NCBI GenBank assembly: GCA_947631665.1
Contig: CANRMF010000021.1
Span: 1 to 34,139, forward strand
DNA length: 34,139 bases
Direction: 5' to 3'
Source: an uncultured Lachnospiraceae bacterium
GTDB lineage: Bacteria; Bacillota; Clostridia; Lachnospirales; Lachnospiraceae
Below the pieces are notes generated by a model. It saw nothing but the letters and a program-made list of their open reading frames with translations, searched no databases and had not been told where the DNA came from. Position 1 is the first letter of the stretch, and every line of letters begins with the position of its first letter. Below are positions 15,252 through 24,191 of this stretch, piece by piece. A program made the position numbers and the translations under genes.

Positions 15252-16634
15252 ATGAAGTTATGGGGTGGAAGATTTACGAAAGAAACCGACCAGCTTGTTT
15301 TTAATTTTAATGAGTCGCTTTCCTTTGACCGGAAGTTTTACAGGCAGGATATTCGCGGCAGTCTGGCGCATGTGCGAATGCTTGGCAGACAAAAGATTAT
15401 TTCCGAGAATGAAATGAACGCCATTATCAGCGGTCTTGAAGGAATCCTGAAAGACTTAGACTCCGGCGCGCTGCAATTTGACAACAGCGAAGATATTCAC
15501 AGTTTCGTCGAGGCGCAGTTGATCGAGCGCATTGGGGAGGCTGGGAAAAAGCTGCATACCGGTCGGAGCAGAAACGATCAGGTTGCCCTTGACATGAAAC
15601 TTTATACACGTGATGAACTGACGGAAGTAAACGGATTACTGAAGACGCTGCTCTCCTCTTTATTAAAAGTAATGGAAGAAAATACGGAGACTTTCATGCC
15701 GGGATTTACGCATCTGCAAAAAGCCCAGCCGATTACGTTAGCGCATCACTTTGGCGCATATTTTGAGATGTTTCAAAGAGACCGCAGCCGTCTCGACGAT
15801 ATTTACAAGCGCATGAATTTATGTCCTTTAGGCTCAGGCGCACTCGCGGGCACAACCTATCCGCTCGATCGGGAATACACTGCGGCGCTCCTTGACTTTG
15901 ACGGGGCTACACGAAACAGCATGGACTCTGTATCCGACAGAGATTACCTGATTGAATTTTTGTCTGCGCTCTCTACAATTATGATGCACCTGAGCAGATT
16001 TTGTGAAGAAATCTGTATCTGGAATTCCAATGAATACCGGTTTGTCAATATTGACGACTCTTACAGTACCGGTTCGAGCATCATGCCGCAGAAAAAGAAT
16101 CCGGATATCGCAGAGTTGATTCGTGGGAAGACCGGACGCGTCTACGGCGCGCTGATTTCCCTGCTTACCACCATGAAAGGGCTTCCGCTTGCATACAACA
16201 AAGACATGCAGGAGGATAAAGAACTTTCCTTTGACGCAATTGATACGGTAAAAGGCTGTATTCTTCTCTTTACGGGAATGATTACGACCATGACTTTCAA
16301 CAAAGAAGTCATGAAGGACAGCACCCGCAACGGATTTACCAATGCGACCGATGCCGCAGATTATCTGGTAAATCATGGCGTTCCGTTCCGCGATGCGCAT
16401 GGCATTGTCGGAGAACTGGTATTATTGTGCGAACAGAAAGGGATTGCTCTCGACGACCTGACTTTAGAGGAATACCAATCCGTCAGTCCGGTCTTTGAGG
16501 AAGATATTTATGATGCCATCAGTTTGGAAACCTGTGTGGACAAGCGGCTGACGCTCGGTGCGCCAAGTCCTGATTCCATGAAAAAAGTCATTGAAATTTA
16601 TAAAGACTATCTGAACAATGAAGACAAACATTAA
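15252..16634 (+). CDS. argH: Argininosuccinate lyase
   Basis: Splits argininosuccinate into arginine and fumarate, the last step of arginine synthesis. It is a cytoplasmic homotetramer of the aspartase/fumarase superfamily. The protein starts [13 protein letters not shown], the standard ArgH N-terminus. HTGRSRNDQ is at about 102-110 and the superfamily signature [12 protein letters not shown] at about 274-285, with its catalytic serine in the mobile loop. ATG at 15252 gives 460 residues, the family norm; an in-frame TTG at 15150 is the -35 box of the promoter and is not a start. A modest GAGG precedes the ATG. The last 40 bases, including the stop codon, are repeated three more times downstream. 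Confidence 0.97.
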   Translation: MKLWGGRFTKETDQLVFNFNESLSFDRKFYRQDIRGSLAHVRMLGRQKIISENEMNAIISGLEGILKDLDSGALQFDNSEDIHSFVEAQLIERIGEAGKKLHTGRSRNDQVALDMKLYTRDELTEVNGLLKTLLSSLLKVMEENTETFMPGFTHLQKAQPITLAHHFGAYFEMFQRDRSRLDDIYKRMNLCPLGSGALAGTTYPLDREYTAALLDFDGATRNSMDSVSDRDYLIEFLSALSTIMMHLSRFCEEICIWNSNEYRFVNIDDSYSTGSSIMPQKKNPDIAELIRGKTGRVYGALISLLTTMKGLPLAYNKDMQEDKELSFDAIDTVKGCILLFTGMITTMTFNKEVMKDSTRNGFTNATDAADYLVNHGVPFRDAHGIVGELVLLCEQKGIALDDLTLEEYQSVSPVFEEDIYDAISLETCVDKRLTLGAPSPDSMKKVIEIYKDYLNNEDKH

Positions 16635-16754
16635 AGTTTATAAAAAATATCTGAACAATGAAAACAGGCCTTAAAATTTTTAAAGAATATCCAAACAATG
16701 AATACAAACATTAAAGTTTATAAAGAATATCCAAACAATCAAGAAAGTCATTAA
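16595..16754 (+). repeat. Four 40-bp tandem repeats starting in the 3' end of argH
   Basis: Units at 16595-16634, 16635-16674, 16675-16714 and 16715-16754 are each exactly 40 bases. They share the frame TTTATAAA-GA-TATC-AACAAT and end in TTAA. The first unit is coding (last codons and stop of argH); the others are diverged copies outside the gene. The period is not a multiple of three, so the copies are not extra coding repeats. Confidence 0.9.
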
Positions 16755-16772
16755 GAATAAAAAGCATGATTA

Positions 16773-16804
16773 AAGGGCAGTTCCGGTAATCCGGTGCTGC
16801 CCTT
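16773..16804. terminator. Terminator of argH and, on the other strand, of the amino-acid ABC operon
   Basis: AAGGGCAG (16773-16780) pairs with CTGCCCTT (16797-16804), and an inner CCGG-TAAT-CCGG extends the stem. T-rich sequence follows on the plus strand and TTTAATC on the minus strand. It sits 20 bases from the end of the ABC ATPase gene. Confidence 0.75.
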
Positions 16805-16824
16805 ATCTTATAGATTTTCAACGG

Positions 16825-17586
16825 TTATTTATATTTTCCCAGAAACTCAACGGTTCTCTGATTCGTTGAATGGAACAACTCCTCCGGCGAACCTTCTTCT
16901 ACAATGTACCCGTCCTCCATGAAAATAATCCGGCTCGAAACTTCTCTTGCAAACAACATTTCATGGGTTACAATCACCATCGTCATATGCTCCCGCGCCA
17001 GCTCCTTAATGACCTTTAAGATTTCAATTGTAAGCTCCGGATCAAGGGCGGAAGTCGGTTCGTCAAAAAAGAGAATATCCGGATTCATTGCCAAAGCTCT
17101 GGCAATCGATACCCTTTGCTGCTGTCCGCCGGAAAGCTGACATGGATAAGCGTCCTTCTTGTCCGCAATTCCCATTTTTTCCATCAGCCGGACTGCCTGC
17201 GCCTCCACCTCGTCCTTGTCGCGCTTTTTGATTTTCAGGGGAGCTTCCGTAATATTTTGCCAAACCGAATAATGCGGAAACAAATTAAAATTCTGAAACA
17301 CCAGCCCGTACATGGAGCGGATCTGCTGCAATTCTTTTTTCGACGCATAATGCACAATTCCTGAATCCGTCGTGCGCGCCATCAACTGACCGTTATAAGA
17401 AATATTTCCGGAGTCAATCCGTTCAAGATTTACGGCGCATCTGAGCAGGGTGGATTTTCCGGAGCCGGAAGGGCCAATCACCGATACGACTTCACCCCGA
17501 TGCACAGACAGCGAAATATCTTTTAAGACCTCCAGTCCGTCAAAACTCTTTTTAATATTTGTCATTTCTAATACTGCGTTACTCAT
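16825..17586 (-). CDS. Polar amino-acid ABC transporter, ATP-binding protein (GlnQ type)
   Basis: Energises amino-acid import with the permease and binding protein next to it. The 253 residues carry Walker [10 protein letters not shown] (38-46), the Q-loop at Gln98 ([10 protein letters not shown]), the signature LSGGQ (151-155), Walker B ILFFDEP with Glu176, and the H-loop His208 (VTHEM). The FNLFPH block is typical of the PAAT family. The ATG follows GGAGG and lies 9 bases behind the permease. It is last in the operon. The exact amino acid cannot be told. Confidence 0.95.
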   Translation of the reverse strand: MSNAVLEMTNIKKSFDGLEVLKDISLSVHRGEVVSVIGPSGSGKSTLLRCAVNLERIDSGNISYNGQLMARTTDSGIVHYASKKELQQIRSMYGLVFQNFNLFPHYSVWQNITEAPLKIKKRDKDEVEAQAVRLMEKMGIADKKDAYPCQLSGGQQQRVSIARALAMNPDILFFDEPTSALDPELTIEILKVIKELAREHMTMVIVTHEMLFAREVSSRIIFMEDGYIVEEGSPEELFHSTNQRTVEFLGKYK

Positions 17587-17595
17587 GTGAACCTC

Positions 17596-18285
17596 CTACT
17601 GATAATAACTGTACTTCTTTTCCAGAAGATTCATAACCCATGCGACAACAGCGTTGAAAACATAATAGAACACTCCTGCCACCAGTAACGGCGTAAAACT
17701 TGCTGTTGAAGCCGCCAGCTGCTTTGCAATCGAAAACATTTCGATATAAGAAACAGAAAATGCTAACGAGGTGTCTTTGACAAGACTGATTACTTCGTTG
17801 GTCACTGACGGAAGAATTCTTTTAAATACCTGCGGCCAGATGATTTTTGTGAACGTCTTAAACCGGCTGTATCCCAAAAGATGCGCCGCCTCATACTGTC
17901 CACGCGGCATCGACTCAATGCCGGAACGGTAAATTTCCGCAAAATATGCCGCATAGTTTACCACAAACGCAATGATAATCGCCGTAAACTTATATTCGTT
18001 GCTGATGGAAATGCCAAACAGAAAAAACGGGCCGAAATAAATCGCAATCACCTGAAGCATCAGCGGCGTTCCTCGCATAATGGAAATATAGGCGTTGATA
18101 ATCCAGCGCAAAATACGAAATCTGGACATTCTGCCGAAAGCAACAAACAGCGCCAGCGGCATTGATAAAACCAGTGTAATCGCAAAGATTTTAAAGGTTT
18201 CTATCATTCCGTCTTCCATATTCTCTAAAATAACATTTAACGGCAAACTGGTTGCCGTTAAAATGTGATTCAATCCATAAATCAT
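17596..18285 (-). CDS. Polar amino-acid ABC transporter, permease
   Basis: Membrane subunit of the HisM/GlnP type. ATG at 18285 is preferred over the in-frame start at 18306, because GGAG in the last codons of the binding-protein gene lies 10 bases before it. That gives 229 residues. Several hydrophobic segments are visible (about 32-52, 63-90, 100-117, 165-187, 200-220). The cytoplasmic EAA loop that contacts the ATPase is YEAAHLLGYSRFKTFTKIIW (131-150), followed by PQ. It starts 5 bases after the binding-protein stop codon, which implies coupled translation. Only one permease gene is present, so the complex probably uses a homodimer. Confidence 0.94.
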   Translation of the reverse strand: MIYGLNHILTATSLPLNVILENMEDGMIETFKIFAITLVLSMPLALFVAFGRMSRFRILRWIINAYISIMRGTPLMLQVIAIYFGPFFLFGISISNEYKFTAIIIAFVVNYAAYFAEIYRSGIESMPRGQYEAAHLLGYSRFKTFTKIIWPQVFKRILPSVTNEVISLVKDTSLAFSVSYIEMFSIAKQLAASTASFTPLLVAGVFYYVFNAVVAWVMNLLEKKYSYYQ

Positions 18286-18290
18286 TGATA

Positions 18291-19100
18291 TTATTCTCCA
18301 ATACAAATCATCGTTGTATCAATATCGTATTTCTTTGCAATTTCATCTACGGTACCGTCTTCATACAGTTTTTTCAAATCTGCATTGACAATATCGCGAA
18401 GCTCTGTATTGCCGACTTTAAAGCCAATTCCATACTGCTCGGAGTTCAGGTTTTCTTCCAGAATTTTATAATTCTCACCGCGCTCTGCCAACTGGAATTT
18501 TGCTACGCCGACGTCGATTGCCAAAGCGTCGATACTGCCGCTCTGCAGCTCGGTAAACGCTATATCGTAATCAGAAAACGGGTCCAGAGAAGCAAAGGTC
18601 TTTCCCAGTTCTACCTGAGCGCCATCATCTTTAAAGAGAGATTCTGCAGCACTGGCAGCCTGAACGCCGACGCGCTTATCCTTTAAATCTTTTAACGTAT
18701 TGATTCCGGAATCTTTGGAAACAACAATCACCTGCGTGTTATTGATATACGGATCAGACCATTCATAATCTTTTTCACGTCCGTTCATCGTAAATCCGTT
18801 CCAGATACAGTCGATGCTTCCGGAATTGATTTCCGTATCCTTTGTATCCCAGTTGATTGGCTTTTTTTCTAACTCCCAATTTTCCATCTCACAGACTTTT
18901 TCTGCAAGGTCAAGGTCAAATCCGACATACTCTTTGGACTCTGCATCTAAATAGCCGTATGGCGGATACTCAGCGTCGAAACCAACGGTAAAGGTTCTCT
19001 CCGCCTGTTTCTTGGTTGTCTCATTTTCTGAACTGCTGCCACATGCAGTTAGAGATAACATCATAACAACTGAAAGTACTAATGCAAATAATTTTTTCAT
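18291..19100 (-). CDS. Polar amino-acid ABC transporter, substrate-binding lipoprotein
   Basis: Extracytoplasmic binding protein (SBP_bac_3 type) that hands amino acids to the permease. A lipoprotein signal, MKKLFALVLSVVMMLSLTAC, is present with the lipidated Cys20 and a Ser/Glu/Lys linker after it. The mature part has the family pattern FTVGFDAEYPPYGYLD, GFDLDLAEKVC, WNGFTMNGRE and a hinge-crossing second lobe. Start ATG 19100 is preceded by AAGGAG at 6 bases; a GTG codon just before it is not needed. It is first in its operon, with a promoter at 19156-19184. Ligand specificity is unknown. Confidence 0.94.
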   Translation of the reverse strand: MKKLFALVLSVVMMLSLTACGSSSENETTKKQAERTFTVGFDAEYPPYGYLDAESKEYVGFDLDLAEKVCEMENWELEKKPINWDTKDTEINSGSIDCIWNGFTMNGREKDYEWSDPYINNTQVIVVSKDSGINTLKDLKDKRVGVQAASAAESLFKDDGAQVELGKTFASLDPFSDYDIAFTELQSGSIDALAIDVGVAKFQLAERGENYKILEENLNSEQYGIGFKVGNTELRDIVNADLKKLYEDGTVDEIAKKYDIDTTMICIGE

Positions 19101-19155
19101 CACAATCTCCTTTTTTAATTTGTTAATGCTTTACTAAACTAAAGTGTACGTGATT

Positions 19156-19184
19156 ATGCTACCAAATCATTTTAAAAAAGTCAA
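19156..19184 (-). promoter_or_regulatory. Promoter of the amino-acid ABC operon
   Basis: On the minus strand: -35 TTGACT (19179-19184), 17-base spacer, -10 TAGCAT (19156-19161). The leader would be about 50 bases. Confidence 0.6.
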
Positions 19185-19232
19185 CTTTTTACCAAATGAA
19201 ATTTCCGCACCCTGAGCCTTTGATGCGCTCTT

Positions 19233-20129
19233 TCACGAATGGACACTTTTATTCTCCCGCTGCACTAAATGCACGTCAACCTGCCGGTATGGAATATCAA
19301 TTTGATTTTGGTCAAAGGCTTCCTTGACTTTTTCATTCAGATAAAATTTTGCGTCAAAGTAATCCTTCGTCGCACTCCACATACGGATTTCCAAATTGAC
19401 GGAGCTTTCGCCCAATTCCCTGACCACTACCGCATTTTCTTCGTCCGGCAGCATCATCGGGCAGGATTTCATCACGCTCTCAGCGATTTTTTTTGCTTTT
19501 GCGACATCTTCCTGATATCCGATGCCGACCGGCACGTCAACGCGCCTTTTCCCCTGATTGGTCGAATTGATTACAATACTGTTCGACAGCGTTCCATTTG
19601 GAAATTTCACCGTCCGGTTGTCCACCGTCGTCAGGGTTGTATAGATAATATCAATTTTTTCCACTGTTCCCTCGACATTTTCAGCGATAATATAATCGCC
19701 GACCACAAACGGCTTTCCCACCAGAATCAGAATTCCTCCGGCAAAATTGGAAAGGCTTCCCTGAAGCGCAAGTCCGATGGAAACGCCTGCGGTGCCGAGC
19801 AGGGTAATAAAGGACGTCGTCTGAATACCGATTTGTCCACAGATAATAATAAATATAATAATATAACCCAGCACATTGACGATGGAATCAATAAATTTTG
19901 CAACTCCCAGATCAACGCCTGATTTGGTAAAGATATTGCGGATCAATTTCTTAATCATTTTCAATATCAATTTTCCCGCAGCAAAAATCAGTACCGCAAT
20001 CAGCAAATCAATTCCAAATGCAATCAGCCGATCCATCAGTCCGTCTGTCAGTTCCGTCAGTTTTCCTACCTTCTGATTGATTTCATCTAATTGGCCTTCG
20101 ACTGCCGTCTGAGCTAACACATCAAACAT
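19233..20129 (-). CDS. Small-conductance mechanosensitive channel (MscS family)
   Basis: Releases solutes on hypo-osmotic shock. Start ATG 20129 follows GAGGAG; the longer frame only adds a TTG start that lies on the ribosome binding site itself. The 298 residues show three membrane segments (about 34-56, 80-100, 105-135). The third is the Gly/Ala-rich pore helix, GTAGVSIGLALQGSLSNFAG. The conserved KPFVVGDYI entry to the cytoplasmic beta domain, FPNGTLSNSIVIN and a C-terminal alpha/beta vestibule follow. It lies behind serA across a hairpin with a weak U-tract, with no clear promoter in the 30 bases between, so readthrough from serA is likely. Confidence 0.93.
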   Translation of the reverse strand: MFDVLAQTAVEGQLDEINQKVGKLTELTDGLMDRLIAFGIDLLIAVLIFAAGKLILKMIKKLIRNIFTKSGVDLGVAKFIDSIVNVLGYIIIFIIICGQIGIQTTSFITLLGTAGVSIGLALQGSLSNFAGGILILVGKPFVVGDYIIAENVEGTVEKIDIIYTTLTTVDNRTVKFPNGTLSNSIVINSTNQGKRRVDVPVGIGYQEDVAKAKKIAESVMKSCPMMLPDEENAVVVRELGESSVNLEIRMWSATKDYFDAKFYLNEKVKEAFDQNQIDIPYRQVDVHLVQRENKSVHS

Positions 20130-20159
20130 TTCTTTTCTCCTCAATCATCTTTGTATAAA

Positions 20160-20192
20160 GGAAAAGGGTTATCCTCCGGACAACCCTTTTCC
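20160..20192 (-). terminator. Hairpin after serA, probable partial terminator
   Basis: GGAAAAGGGTT and AACCCTTTTCC form a perfect 11-bp stem around an 11-nt loop. On the minus strand the following sequence is TTTATAC, a weak U-tract, so termination is probably incomplete and some transcripts may run into mscS. Confidence 0.65.
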
Positions 20193-20205
20193 ATGATGTT
20201 CGTTC

Positions 20206-21369
20206 TTATTTTACCACTCTGACTTTAATGACGCCGTCCACTGCGTTTAATTTTTCAACTAAAGAAGCTGTCGCAGGCGCGTCTAAGTCAATGATTGCAT
20301 ACGCATAATCCCCTCTGGATTTATCCACCATATCGGATACATTGACGCCTTCTGAGGCAACCACAGAGGTGAGCTGTCCAATCATATTCGGGATATTTTT
20401 ATGCGCTACGGTCACTCTCGCCGCCTTGTCGCAGCAACCGAGATCCACGCTCGGATAATTGACAGAGTTTACAATATTTCCATTTTCCACATAGTTCATC
20501 AGTTCTTCCACTGCCATGACCGCGCAGTTATCTTCGGATTCTGCTGTGGAAGCGCCGAGATGCGGCGTTGCAATGACGCCCTCCATTTTGGCTGTTTTTG
20601 CATTCGGGAAATCCGTCACATATTTTCTGACCTTACCGGATTTCAACGCCTGTTCCATATCGTCGTCATTGACCAGCAAATCCCTTGCAAAATTTAAAAT
20701 CACCACGCCGTCTTTCATCATTGCCATGCTGTCTTTGTTAATCATTTCTCTCGTATCGTCCAAAAGCGGTACGTGAACGGAAATAAAATCACATTCCCTG
20801 AAAATTTCTTCTCTGGTCTTTACCAGATGTACCGTTCTCTTTAACCCCAAAGCGGCGTCAACAGAAAGATACGGATCTGTTCCAAGAACCTCCATACCAA
20901 GAGAAACGCCAATGTTTGCAACGAGTCTTCCGATAGCGCCAAGTCCGATGACGCCGAGTTTCTTTCCCATAACTTCGGTTCCGGCAAAGTTTTTCTTTGC
21001 CTTTTCCATCGTCTTATTGATATTTTCATCTTCCTGATTTTCCAATACCCACCGGTTTCCGCCGATAATATCTCTCGAAGCCAGAAGCATACCGCAGACA
21101 ACCAGTTCTTTTACGCCGTTTGCATTCGCGCCCGGTGTGTTAAAGACTACAATTCCTTTTTCAGCGCACTTTTCTAACGGAATATTGTTGACGCCTGCGC
21201 CGGCTCTTGCGATTGCAAGAAGATTTTCCTGCAGCTCCAAATCATGTACAGAGGCGCTGCGTACTAAAGCGACGTCAGCGTCCGCAAAATGCTCCGTCAT
21301 TTCATAATTCTCATTGAGCAGTCCCGTTCCTAACGGGGAAATCGGATTTAAACAATTTACCTTAATCAT
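20206..21369 (-). CDS. serA: D-3-phosphoglycerate dehydrogenase with ACT domain
   Basis: Oxidises 3-phosphoglycerate with NAD to 3-phosphohydroxypyruvate, the first step of serine synthesis. The Rossmann motif GLGAIG is at 142-147. Arg229 in LNFARDLLVND binds substrate and His270 in TPHLGAST is the catalytic base. Residues from about 316 form an ACT domain, which in other SerA proteins senses serine. In place of the usual DVFPxEP with the His-partner Glu, this protein has TDFPNAKTAKMEG. The 387-residue length matches a clostridial SerA subgroup. The ATG directly follows the serC stop codon; GAGGAGG inside serC serves as ribosome binding site. Confidence 0.92.
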   Translation of the reverse strand: MIKVNCLNPISPLGTGLLNENYEMTEHFADADVALVRSASVHDLELQENLLAIARAGAGVNNIPLEKCAEKGIVVFNTPGANANGVKELVVCGMLLASRDIIGGNRWVLENQEDENINKTMEKAKKNFAGTEVMGKKLGVIGLGAIGRLVANIGVSLGMEVLGTDPYLSVDAALGLKRTVHLVKTREEIFRECDFISVHVPLLDDTREMINKDSMAMMKDGVVILNFARDLLVNDDDMEQALKSGKVRKYVTDFPNAKTAKMEGVIATPHLGASTAESEDNCAVMAVEELMNYVENGNIVNSVNYPSVDLGCCDKAARVTVAHKNIPNMIGQLTSVVASEGVNVSDMVDKSRGDYAYAIIDLDAPATASLVEKLNAVDGVIKVRVVK

Positions 21370-22452
21370 TTATGCATTTGCCTCCTCGAATTTTTTCATA
21401 AAGTCTACCAATGCCTGAACGCCCTCGATTGGCATTGCATTGTAAATGCTGGCTCTCATTCCGCCAACCGTCCTGTGTCCTTTCAGGTTTTCAAAACCTG
21501 CCTCTTTTGCCTCAGCGACAAACTTTGCGTCAAGCGCCTCGTCGCCCGTCACAAACGGAACGTTCATCAGAGAGCGGTCTTTTGGCACAACCGTACCCTT
21601 GAACAGTTTGCTCTGATCCAGAAAATCATACAGAATTTTTGCTTTTTTCTCATTGTGCTCCTTCATTGCCTGAAGTCCGCCCATCTTTTTAATCCACTGG
21701 AATACTTTCCCGCAGATATAAATTCCGTAACATGGCGGCGTATTGTAAAGAGAACCTGCGTCTGCCTGTGTCTTCCATGACAGCATGGTCGGAACGCTGG
21801 CATCAACGCTCTCCGGAATCAAGTCTTCTCTGATAATTGCGATGACAACGCCTGCCGGCCCGATATTTTTCTGAACGCCGCCATAAATGACACCGTATTT
21901 TTCCACGTCTACCGGTTCGGATAAAAAGCAGGAAGAAACGTCGGCAACCAATGTATGTCCCTTCGTGTTTGGCAGTTCCTTAAACTTTGTTCCGTAAATC
22001 GTATTGTTTTCACAGATGTATACATAATCGACATCATCATCAATCGCTAAATCACTGCAGTCCGGAATATAGGAAAACGTCTTGTCTGCAGAAGACGCAA
22101 CCACCTGAACGTCCAGATATTTCTGCGCTTCCTGAGAAGCTTTTTTTGCCCACTGTCCCGTCACAATATAGGCAGCCTTTCCGTTCTTTTTCAAATTCAT
22201 CGGAATTGCCGCAAACTGCTGGGAAGCTCCTCCCTGAAGAAACAGAACCTTATAATTATCCGGAATATTCATCAAATCCCTGATATCCTGCTCTGCATCA
22301 TCAATAATCTGCTGGAATGCTTTAGAGCGATGGCTCATTTCCATCACGCTCATTCCGGTTCCACGATAGTCCAGCATCTCCTCTGCCGCTTCTTTTAATA
22401 CTTCCTCCGGCAGCACTGCCGGTCCTGCTGAAAAATTATATACTCTAGCCAT
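21370..22452 (-). CDS. serC: Phosphoserine aminotransferase
   Basis: PLP enzyme that converts 3-phosphohydroxypyruvate and glutamate to phosphoserine, the second step of serine synthesis. The 360 residues begin with the family start RVYNFSAGPAVLPEEVL and the MSVMEMSHRS block. The PLP lysine is Lys195 in GGVQKNIGPAG. FVTGDEALDAKF and the C-terminal GHRTVGGMRASIYNA phosphate-binding loop follow. ATG is preceded by AGGAGGAT. It is 31 bases behind ilvB and touches serA with no gap. The third serine enzyme (serB) is not in the window. Confidence 0.97.
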   Translation of the reverse strand: MARVYNFSAGPAVLPEEVLKEAAEEMLDYRGTGMSVMEMSHRSKAFQQIIDDAEQDIRDLMNIPDNYKVLFLQGGASQQFAAIPMNLKKNGKAAYIVTGQWAKKASQEAQKYLDVQVVASSADKTFSYIPDCSDLAIDDDVDYVYICENNTIYGTKFKELPNTKGHTLVADVSSCFLSEPVDVEKYGVIYGGVQKNIGPAGVVIAIIREDLIPESVDASVPTMLSWKTQADAGSLYNTPPCYGIYICGKVFQWIKKMGGLQAMKEHNEKKAKILYDFLDQSKLFKGTVVPKDRSLMNVPFVTGDEALDAKFVAEAKEAGFENLKGHRTVGGMRASIYNAMPIEGVQALVDFMKKFEEANA

Positions 22453-22483
22453 TGGTTTATCCTCCTAACCCGTTTTTATTTAT

Positions 22484-24175
22484 TTAACAATCATAACCTC
22501 TTTCAGCCAAATCTTCCTCTGAGAAAGCCTCGCTGATTGCCGTTCCTGCCGGAACCATTGGAAATACCTTGTCGTCTTCATGAATCTGGCAGTCAATCAC
22601 GCATGGAATATTCATGGCAATGGCGTCCTTTAACGCCGCTTCAAATTCCTCTACGGTCGTAGCCTTATACGCTTTTGCGCCAAGCCCCTCAGATACTTTC
22701 ACGAAATCAACTTCATCATCTAAAACCGTATTGGAATAGCGCTTTCCATAGAAAAGCGTCTGCCACTGGCGAACCATGCCGAGCACGTGATTGTTAATGA
22801 CAATCTGAATAATCGGAATATTATATCGGGTTGCCGTAGCAATTTCATTCATATTCATACGGAAACAGCCGTCTCCCGCAATATTGACGCAGACCTTGTC
22901 GCGGTTTCCCATTTTGGAACCGATACATGCGCCGACGCCGTAGCCCATCGTTCCCAGTCCGCCGGAAGTAATCAGTTGTCTCGGCGCTTTGAACTTGTAA
23001 AACTGCGCCGTCCACATCTGATGCTGTCCAACGTCTGTCGTAATAATCGCGTCGCCCTCTGTAATCCGATACAGCGAGTCAATGACTGCCGGGCCGGTCA
23101 GGACGCTTTTGTCAAGACTGAGCGGATATTGCTCCATCATCTCGCGGATATGGTTCAGCCAGTCAGAATGGTTCTGCTTTGTCAATTTCTGATTTAAGCG
23201 TATTAAAACTTCTTTAATGTCGCCGATAATACCGGCGTCAACATGCACGTTTTTATTGATTTCCGATGGATCCACATCAATATGAACAATCTTTGCATTA
23301 TTTGCAAACTTGCTTGCATTTCCCGTAACACGATCGCTGAAACGCGCGCCGATGACTATCAGCAGATCACATTCGGTTACGCCGAAATTGGACGTCTTTG
23401 TGCCATGCATACCAATCATGCCGGTATAACGCGGATTTGTTCCCTCGATAGCGCCTTTTCCCATCAGCGTATCGCATACCGGCGCATCTGCCAGCTCAGC
23501 GAACTCGCGGACTTCCCTGTCTGCGCCTGAAATAACAGCGCCTCCACCGACAAGGATATACGGTTTTTTGGAAGCCTGAATCATTTCGGCAACTTTTTCA
23601 ACATCTTCCTCCGCAATAGTATCCGTAATTCTTTCCACAGGCTCCGGCTTCATGCTGGTAAACTCGCACTGATTTGCCGTAACGTCTTTGGTAATATCTA
23701 CCAGCACCGGGCCCGGTCTGCCCGTCTGTGCGATTTTAAACGCTCTCCTGAGCGTATCCGCCAACTGGTCAATCTCTTTTACAATAAAGTTATGCTTTGT
23801 AATCGGCATCGTCACGCCGACAATATCAATTTCCTGAAAGGAGTCTTTTCCCAAACCGGATTTTGCGACATTGGCCGTAATCGCAACCAACGGTACGGAA
23901 TCCATGTAGGCTGTTGCAATTCCGGTAACAAGATTGGTAGCTCCCGGCCCTGAAGTTGCAAAACAGACGCCTACTTTTCCTGTAGAACGCGCATAGCCGT
24001 CTGCGGCATGTGCGCCGCCCTGCTCGTGCGAAACAAGAATATGGTTGATTTCGTCGGAGTGCCGGTACAGTTCATCGTAAATATTGAGAATTGTGCCTCC
24101 CGGATATCCGAATACCGTATCAACGCCCTGTTCTTTTAAACATTCAATAACAATTTGTGAACCATTCAATAACAT
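22484..24175 (-). CDS. ilvB: Acetolactate synthase, large (catalytic) subunit
   Basis: ThDP enzyme that condenses pyruvate to acetolactate, or with 2-oxobutyrate to acetohydroxybutyrate, opening valine/leucine/isoleucine synthesis. The N-terminal pyrimidine domain has GYPGGTILNIYDEL and the activating Glu51 in SHEQGGAHAADGYAR. A central FAD-type domain follows. The C-terminal domain contains the ThDP/Mg motif, from GDGCFRMN to VINN (about 431-459). The 563 residues are of the biosynthetic (AHAS) length, not the catabolic AlsS type. No ilvN regulatory subunit gene lies next to it. It is 16 bases behind ilvD, with a GGGAG site. Confidence 0.95.
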   Translation of the reverse strand: MLLNGSQIVIECLKEQGVDTVFGYPGGTILNIYDELYRHSDEINHILVSHEQGGAHAADGYARSTGKVGVCFATSGPGATNLVTGIATAYMDSVPLVAITANVAKSGLGKDSFQEIDIVGVTMPITKHNFIVKEIDQLADTLRRAFKIAQTGRPGPVLVDITKDVTANQCEFTSMKPEPVERITDTIAEEDVEKVAEMIQASKKPYILVGGGAVISGADREVREFAELADAPVCDTLMGKGAIEGTNPRYTGMIGMHGTKTSNFGVTECDLLIVIGARFSDRVTGNASKFANNAKIVHIDVDPSEINKNVHVDAGIIGDIKEVLIRLNQKLTKQNHSDWLNHIREMMEQYPLSLDKSVLTGPAVIDSLYRITEGDAIITTDVGQHQMWTAQFYKFKAPRQLITSGGLGTMGYGVGACIGSKMGNRDKVCVNIAGDGCFRMNMNEIATATRYNIPIIQIVINNHVLGMVRQWQTLFYGKRYSNTVLDDEVDFVKVSEGLGAKAYKATTVEEFEAALKDAIAMNIPCVIDCQIHEDDKVFPMVPAGTAISEAFSEEDLAERGYDC

Positions 24176-24191
24176 TGTACTTCTCCCTCAC

